In this document: positions 23,881 through 32,547 of the stretch, piece by piece | How the letters are laid out: each line of letters starts with the position of its first letter | How positions within the stretch are numbered: the stretch's first letter is position 1 | Source of the DNA: Neolewinella xylanilytica | GTDB lineage: Bacteria > Bacteroidota > Bacteroidia > Chitinophagales > Saprospiraceae | Assembly (NCBI RefSeq): GCF_002934605.1 | Contig: NZ_PTJC01000005.1 | Span: 930,001-994,000 of the forward strand | Reading direction: 5' to 3' | Length of the DNA: 64,000 nt | Made by a program: the position numbers and the translations under genes | Notes under the pieces: model-generated | The model's database searches: none | Told to the model about the DNA's origin: nothing | The model's input: only the letters and a program-made list of their open reading frames with translations

Positions 23881-25114
23881 GCGGGGCGAAGGATTCACCG
23901 AGCGGGGCCGAAGCTTTCGGTAGACTGAACCAAAATGTGGCGCCGGGACCTTCGTTGTTCGTTACCCCGATTTTCCCACCGTGCAAATGCACGATTTTGC
24001 TGCAGAAAGCCAGGCCGATCCCCTGTCCGCCGTATACATCCGCGTGGTGGAGGCGCTCGAAGAGCCGAAAGATGCGCTGCTGCCCGGACTCCGGGATGCC
24101 GATGCCGTTATCCTGGAACGTGATCTTCCAACCATTCGCGAGCTCCTGGGCGGCAATGTGGATCTGCGGCGGCACGCCGGGGCGGGTAAACTTCAGGGCG
24201 TTCGACAGCAGGTTTTGCAGCAATTGCCGCAGTTCGGCCGGGAAACCGAATACATCGGGTAGACGCTCGGCGTGGATTTTAGCTTTGCACTCGGTAAGGA
24301 GGAGCCCGAAATCTTCCTTGATGTCCGCCAGTAGATCGGACAGGGAAACCGTCGTTTTCTCGCGGTCGTGGCCGATCCGGACGTAGCGGAGCATATCCTC
24401 GACCATGCTATGCATATGGGAAGTAGTGCGATCGATAAAGCTCAGATACTCCCGGCCGGATTGATCAAGTTGTTGGGCTTGCTCATCGAGCAACAGATCC
24501 ACGAAATTACGTACCGTGCGCAGGGGCTCCTTCAGGTCGTGGGAAATGATCGAAGCGAACTGGTCGAGTTCTTCGTTCTTCGCTTCCAGCTCGCGATTTA
24601 ACTCGGCGATGCGCCGGACCCGTTCGCGGAGTTGGATCTGACTGACGGCCTGGGTCGCTAGTATGCGGAGGGTAGAAAGTTGCCTTTCATCGAGCTTCCG
24701 GGGCTTTTCGTCAATAACGCAAAGGGTGCCGAGTACGAAGCCCTGGTCGTCGACCAGTGGCGTGCCGACGTAAAACCGCATCGAGGGATCGGTACGGACC
24801 AGGGGAGAATCACGGAATCGCGGATCCTGCAGGGCGTCTTCCACGATTAGTTGTTTGGTGGGGTCGCTAACGACGTGGGCCGCGTAGGCAATATCGCGGG
24901 GTGCCTCCGTCATGCCTTCCAGGCCATGATTGGCTTTGAACCAGCAGCGATCGGTATCGACCAAGCTAATGAGGGACACGGGCGTCTGGCAGATACTGGC
25001 GGCCAGCGTTACCAGGTCGTCGAATTGCTGTTCGGGCAGGGTGTCCAGGATCGCGTAGGCACGTAAAGCACCGATCCGGTCCGCTTCGTTGCGGGGAAGA
25101 GCGGGAATTTCCAT
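23870..25114 (-). CDS. GAF-domain sensor histidine kinase
   Basis: 414 residues and no membrane segment, so a cytosolic sensor. A GAF domain (about 25-165, with CQTPVSLISLVDTDRCWFKANHGL and FYVGTPLVDDQGFVLGTLCVID) is joined by a coiled coil to a HisKA domain with phosphorylatable H192 (ISHDLKEPLRT) and a HATPase domain (NALKF, DNGIGIP, GGQGIGLAFC). The GAF cysteines and ligand are uncertain. No response regulator is next to it, so the partner is elsewhere. Confidence 0.88.
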   Translation of the reverse strand: MEIPALPRNEADRIGALRAYAILDTLPEQQFDDLVTLAASICQTPVSLISLVDTDRCWFKANHGLEGMTEAPRDIAYAAHVVSDPTKQLIVEDALQDPRFRDSPLVRTDPSMRFYVGTPLVDDQGFVLGTLCVIDEKPRKLDERQLSTLRILATQAVSQIQLRERVRRIAELNRELEAKNEELDQFASIISHDLKEPLRTVRNFVDLLLDEQAQQLDQSGREYLSFIDRTTSHMHSMVEDMLRYVRIGHDREKTTVSLSDLLADIKEDFGLLLTECKAKIHAERLPDVFGFPAELRQLLQNLLSNALKFTRPGVPPQIHIAAQELANGWKITFQDNGIGIPESGQQRIFRLFERLHHADVYGGQGIGLAFCSKIVHLHGGKIGVTNNEGPGATFWFSLPKASAPLGESFAPPTA

Positions 25115-25196
25115 AGGCCTGGGCCTCTATCGTCAAGATTAGTGAGTGGATGGAGGGCCTAACCGGACCCCATCGAATAACAAGCGGCCTAATATA

Positions 25197-25772
25197 CTAC
25201 TCTTCGAGGTCAAAGATGCTATCGGATTCCGATCGGTCCACGCCGTCCCGCAGCCGGTCCATGGCATCGACGGCCTGCTCGTAGAAATCGTAGAAGATGG
25301 GGAAGACGGCCTGGGCGTTATCGATCACGATATCGGGGAGCTGGGCGAGCACGGGGTAGGTGACGCTATCGGCCCGGACTTCATCGGTGATAATCTTGCT
25401 GCGGTCGCCGAAGTACACCAGTCCGGAAAAGATGAAAGTGAAGAACAACCCGGACAGGATACCGCCCAGGATCTGGTTGATGAAGTTAATGTTGACCGAT
25501 TCGAGGATGCCCGTGAGCCCGCGGGCCAGGATGCGGAATAGCACCAGGGTCAGGAAGAACAGCAGCACGACCCCCAGTATAAAGGCGCCCGCGCTGGTCA
25601 CGGCCGGGAAGGCGTTGAAGATCATTTCGGCCGCTACGGGGCCGAACTTCATGGCCGCGAGGATCCCGAAAACGTAGCTCACCAGGCTGAGCACCGTAGA
25701 GATGATGCCCCGGCTGTAGCCGACCCAGAAGCCGTAGGCAAGGAAGACCAGGCAGATTATATCGATGACCAT
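25197..25772 (-). CDS. cvpA: CvpA family membrane protein
   Basis: 191 residues with four hydrophobic segments, the usual CvpA topology (DIICLVFLAYGFWVGYSRGIISTVLSLVSYVFGILAAM then FILGVVLLFFLTLVLFRILARGL and NFINQILGGILSGLFFTFIFSG). In enterobacteria CvpA relates to colicin V production and envelope homeostasis; the wider family is poorly understood. The minus strand has TATTTTTG four bases before the ATG, a predicted leaderless start. Confidence 0.85.
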   Translation of the reverse strand: MVIDIICLVFLAYGFWVGYSRGIISTVLSLVSYVFGILAAMKFGPVAAEMIFNAFPAVTSAGAFILGVVLLFFLTLVLFRILARGLTGILESVNINFINQILGGILSGLFFTFIFSGLVYFGDRSKIITDEVRADSVTYPVLAQLPDIVIDNAQAVFPIFYDFYEQAVDAMDRLRDGVDRSESDSIFDLEE

Positions 25773-25776
25773 GGGA

Positions 25777-25784
25777 CAAAAATA
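25777..25784 (-). promoter_or_regulatory. -7 box, predicted leaderless promoter of the cvpA gene
   Basis: The minus strand reads TATTTTTG, a full TAnnTTTG match, then TCCC and the ATG at 25772. No -33 element is recognisable. Confidence 0.55.
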
Positions 25785-25869
25785 GGAGGTTCACGCACGC
25801 CGCGCAGGGGAAGTCGATGGACCGTGCAGCTTATAAGACAAACGGTAGGCCCACCGGGTTGAGGATTGC

Positions 25870-25877
25870 TAACTTTG
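25870..25877 (+). promoter_or_regulatory. -7 box of the serA-like gene
   Basis: TAACTTTG is a perfect TAnnTTTG match 65 bases before ATG 25943, implying a leader of roughly 60 bases, unlike the leaderless genes nearby. No TTG is at the -33 position. Confidence 0.5.
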
Positions 25878-25942
25878 CGGCGCTTCGGTGATCAAAGCGC
25901 CGGAGCTGACGTTACCCAGCAACTAGCAAAACATATCATTAC

Positions 25943-26887
25943 ATGATCCGCATACTCGCCAACGACGGCATCGCAGCCAACGGCCAACAACTTCTCGAGG
26001 ACGCCGGCTTCGAAGTCGACACCAAGAAAATCCCCCAGGACGAGCTGATGACCAAGCTCAACGATTACGACGCCATCATCGTCCGCAGCGCCACCAAGGT
26101 GCGGAAGGACCTTATCGACGCCAGCCCCAACCTGAAGGCGATCCTGCGGGGCGGCGTGGGCATCGACAACATCGACCACGAGTACGCCGAGAGCAAGGGA
26201 ATTCCTACCTACAACACCCCCGCTGCTTCCAGCGATGCCGTCGCGGAACTGGTCTTCGGGCACTTCTTCGCCCTGAGCCGCTTCCTCCACCGTAGCAACC
26301 GCGAACTGACCGCGACCGACGGGGATTTCAACAAGCTTAAAAAAGCGTACGGTGAGGGGCAGCAGCTCCGCGGGCGTACGCTGGCCATCATCGGGTTCGG
26401 CCGGATCGGTATCGCCGCCGCCCGCATCGGCCTCGGCCTGGGTATGAAGGTGCTACCGGTCGACCTGTACAAGGATTCCGACACCGTCAAGCTCAGCTTC
26501 GCCGACGGCCGCGACATTGATTTCAAACTCGATACCGTACCCCTGGACGAAGCCATCAGCCAGGCGGATTACATCACCATCCACGTGCCCGGCGGAAACC
26601 TGATCGGCACCGAGGAGATCGGTAAGATGAAGGACGGCGTCATCATCGCCAACACCAGTCGCGGCGGCGTCATCAACGAAGACGCGCTGCTACAAGCCCT
26701 GAACAGCGGCAAGATCGCCGGAGCCGCCCTGGACGTATTCGTCGGAGAACCCACTCCACGTCGCGATCTGCTGGAGCACCCGCGCCTGAGCGTTTCTCCC
26801 CACATCGGAGCGGCTACCGGCGAAGCGCAAGACAACATCGGCGTCGAGCTGTTCGAAAAGATCCGCGACCATTTTGGTAAGCAGTAA
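25943..26887 (+). CDS. serA: D-2-hydroxyacid dehydrogenase, probably D-3-phosphoglycerate dehydrogenase
   Basis: 314-residue NAD-dependent enzyme without the C-terminal ACT domain, the short SerA type common in Bacteroidota. N-terminal catalytic lobe with NDYDAIIVRSATKVRKDLID; Rossmann motif IIGFGRIGIAAARIG; catalytic arginine in ANTSRGGVINE, glutamate in VGEPTP and histidine in SPHIGAATGEAQ. The RSAT and SPHIGA motifs favour 3-phosphoglycerate dehydrogenase, the first step of serine synthesis. No serC is adjacent, so the substrate is inferred from motif likeness. Confidence 0.82.
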   Translation: MIRILANDGIAANGQQLLEDAGFEVDTKKIPQDELMTKLNDYDAIIVRSATKVRKDLIDASPNLKAILRGGVGIDNIDHEYAESKGIPTYNTPAASSDAVAELVFGHFFALSRFLHRSNRELTATDGDFNKLKKAYGEGQQLRGRTLAIIGFGRIGIAAARIGLGLGMKVLPVDLYKDSDTVKLSFADGRDIDFKLDTVPLDEAISQADYITIHVPGGNLIGTEEIGKMKDGVIIANTSRGGVINEDALLQALNSGKIAGAALDVFVGEPTPRRDLLEHPRLSVSPHIGAATGEAQDNIGVELFEKIRDHFGKQ

Positions 26888-27350
26888 GGGAAGCATATCG
26901 GCCATTTTCGAATTCAGCTGGTGGGCCTTTGCGGTGGTGCTGGCCTGTATGGTGTTGCTGCCCATCTACAGCACCATCCCGGATTTCCCGTTCTACCTCC
27001 CGAATTTCATCTACGTCGTCGTAGCGGTCACCCTCACGCGTTACCTCTTCCTATTACGGGTTACCTGGCTGCGCGATCGGTTGATCGCGCAAGCCGCGGT
27101 AGCCTTCCTGCTCATCCCGTTGATCTTTTATATGGTGCAGGAATTCAACGCGTTCATCATTTACTTCGACGAGCGCGGGCCGGACGTGCTCGTGCGGGGA
27201 CTGGAGCCGGACCTCGGCGGCACCATGGACAACTACATGCACGCCGAGTACCGTTTCTTCGGGGTGTGGGCGGTCGTGGCGTCGATTGTTATGCCCTTTC
27301 GGCTGGTTTACAATGCCTGGGTTAGGTATCGTTCGGGTGTAAGGCATTGA
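26874..27350 (+). CDS. Four-helix membrane protein of unknown function
   Basis: 158 residues from TTG 26874, which overlaps the end of the dehydrogenase gene by 14 bp and suggests translational coupling. Hydrophobic segments lie at about 11-30, 38-60, 70-92 and 130-150. It contains the acidic extracytoplasmic-looking stretch YFDERGPDVLVRGLEPDLGG and the tyrosine-rich MDNYMHAEYRFFG. I recognise no family motif. There is no upstream ATG in frame, so the exact start is uncertain. Confidence 0.6.
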   Translation: MVSSKGSISAIFEFSWWAFAVVLACMVLLPIYSTIPDFPFYLPNFIYVVVAVTLTRYLFLLRVTWLRDRLIAQAAVAFLLIPLIFYMVQEFNAFIIYFDERGPDVLVRGLEPDLGGTMDNYMHAEYRFFGVWAVVASIVMPFRLVYNAWVRYRSGVRH

Positions 27351-27473
27351 AAACGAGCTGTTTGCTTGGTGTTTGTGATGCCGGGTTTTACGATTTGTAG
27401 GGATAATGGTCGGCGTGCGCCGAATTCCCCGTAGCTTGAGGGGACAATTCTATTTTCCCAGCGAATTTTCGCC

Positions 27474-27971
27474 ATGACGCCACTCGAACTCGTCTACGAC
27501 AAGATCCTTCCCCTCGCCGACCTTAGCCGCCGCCGCTGTGGTTGGCGTACCGTTAGCCAGCGCACCGTATTTACCAACGGGGTCTTCGATCTGGTGCATC
27601 CCGGTCACCTCACCTACCTGGCGCAAGCCGCCGGGCTCGGCCACCGGCTGATCATCGGCGTCAATTCCGATGCCAGCGTACGCCGGTTAAAGGGCGACAC
27701 CCGCCCGGTGATGTCGCTCGAGGCCCGGATGCAGTTACTGGCCAGCTTCTTCTTTGTGGACGGGGTCATCGCCTTCGAGGAAGACACGCCCATCGAGCTC
27801 ATCAAGCATTTGCGACCGGACGTGCTGGTAAAAGGCGGCGATTATACCGAAGAGACGATCGTCGGGGCATCCGAGGTGCGTAGCTGGGGCGGAACGGTGG
27901 AGGTGCTTCCGTACCTGGAAGGCCACAGCAGTACCCGAATCCTCTCTACCATTCGCGAAGAAGTGGCCTAA
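27474..27971 (+). CDS. rfaE2: D-glycero-beta-D-manno-heptose 1-phosphate adenylyltransferase
   Basis: 165-residue stand-alone version of the HldE C-terminal domain; it forms ADP-heptose for the LPS core. The nucleotidyltransferase motif is TNGVFDLVHPGHLTYL (H42 and H45 of the HxGH signature), followed by VNSDASVRRLKGDTRPV, the ASFFFVDGVIAFEEDTP segment and the closing LVKGGDYTEETIVG and SSTRI motifs typical of the family. The kinase half is not encoded here. The S9 peptidase gene follows after 2 bases, so the two are probably cotranscribed. Confidence 0.93.
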   Translation: MTPLELVYDKILPLADLSRRRCGWRTVSQRTVFTNGVFDLVHPGHLTYLAQAAGLGHRLIIGVNSDASVRRLKGDTRPVMSLEARMQLLASFFFVDGVIAFEEDTPIELIKHLRPDVLVKGGDYTEETIVGASEVRSWGGTVEVLPYLEGHSSTRILSTIREEVA

Positions 27972-27973
27972 GT

Positions 27974-30229
27974 ATGCACCCGTTCCTGCTCGCGATCGCT
28001 TTTCTACTGCTCCCGACCCGGGAAATGATCGCTCAGGATACGATCGCGCCGGGGGTTTACCAACGGGCCATAGGCTTCCTGCCGGAGCGTACCCAGGATC
28101 GCTTGGTCAACACCTTCGTACGGCCGAACTGGTTTCCGGACAGTACCGGACTGTGGTTCATTGATCGCTCGGGGGAGGAGAAGCGGTACCTATCCGTTTC
28201 CTTGCCGCCAGGGCAACCGCAACCTCTTTTCGATCGGGAGCGGCTAGCCGAATCCCTCGAGGAGGCGCTGGGGGAGGATTTCGATCCAACTGACCTGCCC
28301 CTGGAAAACCTTCGTTACCGGGGTGACAGCAGACTGTCTTTCACGGTCGGTAGCGAAAGCTTTCTTTTCGATGCTGAATCCAATGAGCTGGGCAGGGACG
28401 AAGCACCGGAATCCGCGCCGAACGCCGTCAGCTTTTCCCCGGACAGCAGTTGGGTAGCCTACGCGGAAAACCATAACCTGTACCTGCGCAAACCGGATTC
28501 CACGGAACGACGTCCCCTCACTACCGACGGAACGAAAGCCTATGCCTACGCCTCCTGGTACGGCTGGGATGATATCATCGAAGGAGAGAACGGACCGCGA
28601 CCGGAGCACTTCGGGGTCGAATGGTCGCCGGACGGGGAATGGTTGCTCGCCAACCGCGTCGATCTCCGCAGTGCCAATAAAATGTACTTGCTGGACTGGA
28701 GCGTCGATAGCCTTTTCCGGCCCCGACTGCTTTCGTATTACCGGGGCTCCCCCGGCGATACCGGTATGGTGTACCTAGAGCCTGAATTCTTCAACGTTCG
28801 CACGGGGGAGCGGGTCACTACCGGGCTGCCCCGGGGTACCCACATTAACGCCGTCGATGTCCGGTGGTCCGAAACCCCGGGGAAGGTGTACCTGCAGTGG
28901 CAGCCGCGCGGATTCAAAAGCGTCGGGCTCTACACACTCGACTTGTCCACCGGGCGCCTGGATACCCTCTACGCCGAAAGCAGCCCGACCAACATCGATA
29001 ACTTCTCGGTCGAATTGGCCGAGTCGAGCGACCGGCTATTCTTCCTTTCCGAAAAATCCGGCTGGCGGCAGCTTTACGGCCTCGAACTAACCACCGGGCG
29101 GGAAAACCGGCTGACCCGGGGCGACTTTTACGTCAACGAAATCGTCCGGGTCGACGAGGCGGCGGCCACGGTGTACTTCCTTGCCTCCGGCCGGGAGCCC
29201 GGGCACAATCCTTACCACCAGCAGCTGTACCGGGTGGACTTTGACGGTAGCGACCTGCAACTCCTTACCCCGGAAAACGCCAATCACCGCATCAGCTTCT
29301 CGCCGGACGGGAACTATCTGGTCGATAACTATTCGACCGTTTCCACGCCGACCCGCACCGTAGTCCGCGACGCCGCCGGCGGTGAGGTGCTCACCCAGCT
29401 GGCGGTAGCGGAAGCAAGTGGTCTCGGCGACTGGACGCCCCCCGAGGCGTTCACGGCCCTCGCCGCCGACGGGCAAACCGAAATTTACGGGGCCATCTGG
29501 AAGCCGACCGACTTCGATTCCACCCGCCGGTACCCGGTGATCGACGCCAGCTATACCGGACCGCATACGTACGTTTTTCCGACCGACTACGGGGCGGGCC
29601 TTTCCCTGCAGTCCTTCGCGGAGTTGGGTTTTCTGGTGGTACGGATCGACGGTCGGGGATCCCCCGGACGGTCGAAGGCGTTTCACGATTATTCCTATAA
29701 GAACCTCGGCGGAAACTTGGGCGACCACGTGGCGGCCATCCGCCAGTTGGGCGAGCGGCACACCTGGGTGGACACGAGCAGGGTGGGCATCTTCGGCCAC
29801 AGTGCCGGCGGTTACGATGCGGGGCACGCGGTGCTCGCCTATCCCGACTTCTACAAGGTAGCCGTAGCCAGCTCGGCCGACCACGACCACCGCATGGAAA
29901 AGGCCTGGTGGCCGGAGATGTACATGGGCTGGCCGGTGGATTCGGCTTACCATCTGCAGTCTAACATCACCATGGCGGGCAATCTTCGTGGAAAACTGCT
30001 CATCACCCACGGGGGCATCGACGAGAACGTGAACCCTTCTGCCACCTTTAAGCTCGCCGAGGCGTTGATCCGGGCGGACAAGCGCTTCGATATGCTGATC
30101 TTACCCAGCCAGCGCCACGGGTACACGGGAAAGGCCGGCCGGTATTTCACCAAACTCCGCTGGAATTACTTCGTGGAGCACTTGCTGGGCCGGGAACCTC
30201 GTTGGGATATTACTTGGCCGGAAGACTAA
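27974..30229 (+). CDS. S9 family prolyl oligopeptidase, DPP-IV-like
   Basis: 751 residues with a short N-terminal signal (1-20, LLAIAFLLLPTREMIAQ), so exported. A beta-propeller of the DPP-IV N-terminal type fills about 40-490, with the YGWDDIIEGE stretch matching the substrate glutamate motif of DPP-IV. The alpha/beta hydrolase domain (500-751) has nucleophile S610 in FGHSAGGYD, aspartate D683 in GGIDENVNP and histidine H715 in SQRHGYTG. It probably removes X-Pro dipeptides in the periplasm. The nucleophile elbow GHSAGG differs from the usual GWSYGG. Confidence 0.9.
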   Translation: MHPFLLAIAFLLLPTREMIAQDTIAPGVYQRAIGFLPERTQDRLVNTFVRPNWFPDSTGLWFIDRSGEEKRYLSVSLPPGQPQPLFDRERLAESLEEALGEDFDPTDLPLENLRYRGDSRLSFTVGSESFLFDAESNELGRDEAPESAPNAVSFSPDSSWVAYAENHNLYLRKPDSTERRPLTTDGTKAYAYASWYGWDDIIEGENGPRPEHFGVEWSPDGEWLLANRVDLRSANKMYLLDWSVDSLFRPRLLSYYRGSPGDTGMVYLEPEFFNVRTGERVTTGLPRGTHINAVDVRWSETPGKVYLQWQPRGFKSVGLYTLDLSTGRLDTLYAESSPTNIDNFSVELAESSDRLFFLSEKSGWRQLYGLELTTGRENRLTRGDFYVNEIVRVDEAAATVYFLASGREPGHNPYHQQLYRVDFDGSDLQLLTPENANHRISFSPDGNYLVDNYSTVSTPTRTVVRDAAGGEVLTQLAVAEASGLGDWTPPEAFTALAADGQTEIYGAIWKPTDFDSTRRYPVIDASYTGPHTYVFPTDYGAGLSLQSFAELGFLVVRIDGRGSPGRSKAFHDYSYKNLGGNLGDHVAAIRQLGERHTWVDTSRVGIFGHSAGGYDAGHAVLAYPDFYKVAVASSADHDHRMEKAWWPEMYMGWPVDSAYHLQSNITMAGNLRGKLLITHGGIDENVNPSATFKLAEALIRADKRFDMLILPSQRHGYTGKAGRYFTKLRWNYFVEHLLGREPRWDITWPED

Positions 30230-30271
30230 GCCTTTCTCCCGCGCCCCGCCGCAAAAAAGGAAAACGTAGCC

Positions 30272-30312
30272 ATCGGATGCCCCCTCCGCTACCGTTCCGG
30301 AAGCCATCCGAT
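30272..30312 (+). other. Long-loop inverted repeat between the S9 peptidase and NIF3 genes
   Basis: ATCGGATG (30272-30279) and CATCCGAT (30305-30312) form an 8-bp stem with a 25-base loop. No T-run follows, so it is not a standard terminator. It may be an operator or chance; low weight. Confidence 0.3.
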
Positions 30313-30335
30313 CACAGGGCCGACAACCGACAACC

Positions 30336-31139
30336 ATGCCAAGCATACAAGCCGTAACCGATTATCTCGAAAGCATCGCCCCCGCCCACCTACAGGAGAG
30401 CTACGACAATGCCGGGCTGATCGTGGGCGAGCCGCAGACGGAGGTGACCGGTATTCTGACCAGTCTGGACTGTACCGAGGAAATTATCCAGGAGGCGGCG
30501 GAGCGCGGGTGCAATATGGTCGTGGCCCATCACCCGATCGTGTTCCGGGGGCTGAAACGGCTGAACGGTGCTAATTACGTCGAGCGTACGGTCATTAAGG
30601 CTATCCGGTCCGGCATCGCCATTTATGCCATTCACACCAACCTCGACAACGTCCGCTACCGGGGCGTGAACGAGCGGATCGCGGAGCGGCTGGGGTTAAC
30701 GGACCTGCGCCTGCTGCGGGCGAAGAACGAGGAAGGCACGGTGGGCTCGGGGATGGTGGGTATGCTGGCCGATCCGGTGGAGGAGAAAACATTCCTGGCC
30801 ACCCTACGGGAAAAAATGCGCGTACCGGTAGTTCGCCACACGGCGCTACTGGGGCAAAGCGTACGTACCGTAGCCGTGGCCGGGGGGGCCGGGGGCTTCC
30901 TGCTGGAGGATGCGAAGCGGGCGGGCGCGCAGGTTTTCGTGACCGCCGATTATAAATACCACGAGTTTTTCGACGCCGACGGGCAGATCGTAATTTGTGA
31001 TATCGGGCACTACGAAAGCGAACAGTTTACAACTCAATTACTTGCGGAGTTGTTAACTAAAGAATTTACTACCTTTGCGGTCCTTTCGACGGAACGGAAC
31101 ACCAATCCGGTCCGCTACGCTTTCGACAGGACCCTGTAA
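30336..31139 (+). CDS. NIF3-like dinuclear metal-centre protein
   Basis: 267 residues, the compact form without the inserted PII-like domain seen in Bacillus. Metal ligands are visible: H65 and H66 in VVAHHPIVFRG, D104 in HTNLDNVRYRGVNERIAERLGL, and H225 and E229 in DIGHYESEQ. Family members form hexameric rings; some are annotated as GTP cyclohydrolase I type 2, but the general role is unsettled. Its last 30 codons contain the promoter for the next gene. Confidence 0.9.
   Translation: MPSIQAVTDYLESIAPAHLQESYDNAGLIVGEPQTEVTGILTSLDCTEEIIQEAAERGCNMVVAHHPIVFRGLKRLNGANYVERTVIKAIRSGIAIYAIHTNLDNVRYRGVNERIAERLGLTDLRLLRAKNEEGTVGSGMVGMLADPVEEKTFLATLREKMRVPVVRHTALLGQSVRTVAVAGGAGGFLLEDAKRAGAQVFVTADYKYHEFFDADGQIVICDIGHYESEQFTTQLLAELLTKEFTTFAVLSTERNTNPVRYAFDRTL
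31050..31077 (+). promoter_or_regulatory. Promoter inside the 3' end of the NIF3 gene
   Basis: TTG (31050-31052), 17 bases, then TACCTTTG (31070-31077): a near-ideal Bacteroidota promoter. It lies within the coding sequence and points to the zinc-ribbon gene at 31160, predicting a leader of about 77 bases. Confidence 0.6.
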
Positions 31140-31159
31140 CCACTATAAAGATATTCTGC

Positions 31160-31924
31160 ATGGCTGCTGCTGCCCCCACCGACTTGACGGTTGAAGAAAA
31201 AATGCGCGAACTGTATCGCCTGCAACTGATTGACTCCCAGATCGACGAGATTGAGATCCTCAAGGGAGAACTCCCCATGGAGGTCAGTGACCTGGAAGAC
31301 GAGATCGCCGGTCTCGAAACCCGGATCAGCCGTACGGAAGGGCTCGTCGACGAGCTCAAGCACGAGATCGGTCGCCACGAAGCGAACATGAAGGAGTCCG
31401 ACATGCTCATCACCCGCTACGAGGAGCAGATGAACAACGTCAAGAACAACCGCGAGTACGAGGCCCTGATGAAGGAGACCGAAATGCAGCGGCTCGAAAT
31501 CCAGCTCAGCCAGAAAAAAGCCAAGACCGCCAACGAGGACCTCGAAGGCCGTACCGCCACCCTTGACGCGACCAAGGAGCGCCGCGACGCCAAGCTGAAA
31601 CTGCTCGACGTAAAGCAGGAAGAGCTAAAGAGCATTATCGCCAAAACGGAGAAAGAGGAAAAGAAACTGCGCCGGCAGTCCGACAAGCAGCGCAAGCTCA
31701 TCGAAGACCGCCTACTGCGCGCCTACGACAAGACCCGCGCCAACTTCCGCAACGGCCTGGCCGTCGTGACCGTGCAGCGGAACGCCTGCGGCGGTTGCTT
31801 CAACGCTATTCCGCCCCAACAGCAACTCGAGATCAGCCAGCGCAAGCGCCTGATGGCCTGCGAGCACTGCAGCCGGGTGCTGGTGGACGATTCGATTTTG
31901 GAGGAGGAAGCGGTGGAGTCTTAG
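31160..31924 (+). CDS. Coiled-coil protein with C-terminal zinc ribbon
   Basis: 254 residues. About 15-200 is a long heptad-rich coiled coil (LYRLQLIDSQIDEIEILKGELP, EEQMNNVKNNREYEALMKE); the C-terminus carries NACGGCFN and MACEHCSRVL, two CxxC knuckles about 30 residues apart that would bind zinc. This layout is the conserved zinc-ribbon/coiled-coil family that usually sits beside NIF3 genes, as here 20 bases downstream. Binding to nucleic acid has been proposed for the family; function remains open. Confidence 0.88.
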   Translation: MAAAAPTDLTVEEKMRELYRLQLIDSQIDEIEILKGELPMEVSDLEDEIAGLETRISRTEGLVDELKHEIGRHEANMKESDMLITRYEEQMNNVKNNREYEALMKETEMQRLEIQLSQKKAKTANEDLEGRTATLDATKERRDAKLKLLDVKQEELKSIIAKTEKEEKKLRRQSDKQRKLIEDRLLRAYDKTRANFRNGLAVVTVQRNACGGCFNAIPPQQQLEISQRKRLMACEHCSRVLVDDSILEEEAVES

Positions 31925-31946
31925 TCGATCGCTGGGCGATCTCCTT

Positions 31947-31988
31947 TAGTACGGTAGTCGCTGCTTGCGCAGCGGAGTAGTACGGTAG
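31947..31988 (-). repeat. Hairpin repeat element, left copy flanking the four-helix-bundle gene
   Basis: TAGTACGGTAG (31947-31957) and TAGTACGGTAG (31978-31988) are perfect direct repeats around a hairpin CGCTGC-TTGC-GCAGCG (31959-31974); on the minus strand the loop is GCAA. It belongs to the same family as 18999-19163 and 32548-32597. It lies between convergent genes and may also end their transcripts. Confidence 0.75.
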
Positions 31989-31993
31989 CCTCG

Positions 31994-32389
31994 TCACCCT
32001 TTGAGGATTTGACCGGGAGGTAAAGTGAACTGGCCGGGATTTCTTAGCATGTAGGACAAAAGTTTGCCTACTTCCTCGGAAGCCAAGATGTAACTGTGGT
32101 AATGAGCGGTAGCTAGATATTGGCTATCCAGCGCAATATCCAGCCATACCTGCGTTTCGTAGTTTTCTGTGATACAATCCGTCACCTTCGCGGTGAAGTG
32201 TTTTGGGTACGCTCTGCGGCCGTAAGCTTCCGCAAGGTTAGCGCACACGGAGCGGGAGGAGCGAATAATTTGATCGGATAGCCGCCGCTCTTCGCGACGG
32301 GGGAAAGTGTAGGTAAGTCGTTCAATAGATCGACATAACCGTAGGGCTTTTTGATAACCAAGCCAACGGCGGAATTTGGATGATTGCAT
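31994..32389 (-). CDS. Four-helix bundle protein (23S rRNA intervening-sequence type)
   Basis: 131 residues predicted all-helical with the family pattern: WLGYQKALRLCRSIERLTYTFPRREERRLSDQIIRSSRSVCANLAEAYGR and later FLxKVTDC-like ITENYETQVWLDIALDSQYL. Such proteins occur in 23S rRNA intervening sequences and, as relatives, in diversity-generating retroelements; their function is poorly known and they behave like mobile cargo. The gene is bracketed by inverted hairpin repeats (31947-31988 and 32548-32597), and its upstream DNA is AT-rich compared with the neighbourhood. Confidence 0.85.
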   Translation of the reverse strand: MQSSKFRRWLGYQKALRLCRSIERLTYTFPRREERRLSDQIIRSSRSVCANLAEAYGRRAYPKHFTAKVTDCITENYETQVWLDIALDSQYLATAHYHSYILASEEVGKLLSYMLRNPGQFTLPPGQILKG

Positions 32390-32547
32390 ATTTGGAAGTT
32401 GTTAGTCAAATGTGCGATCAATAGACTCAACTTGTCGTCAATTAAACGAATACTTGCGATTATATACGTTTATACACGGTTGTCCGGTGCGTACCTGGGC
32501 ATTTCCATTAGGTTCGGTGAAGTAGCTCTAATCGGTCCATCGCATAA

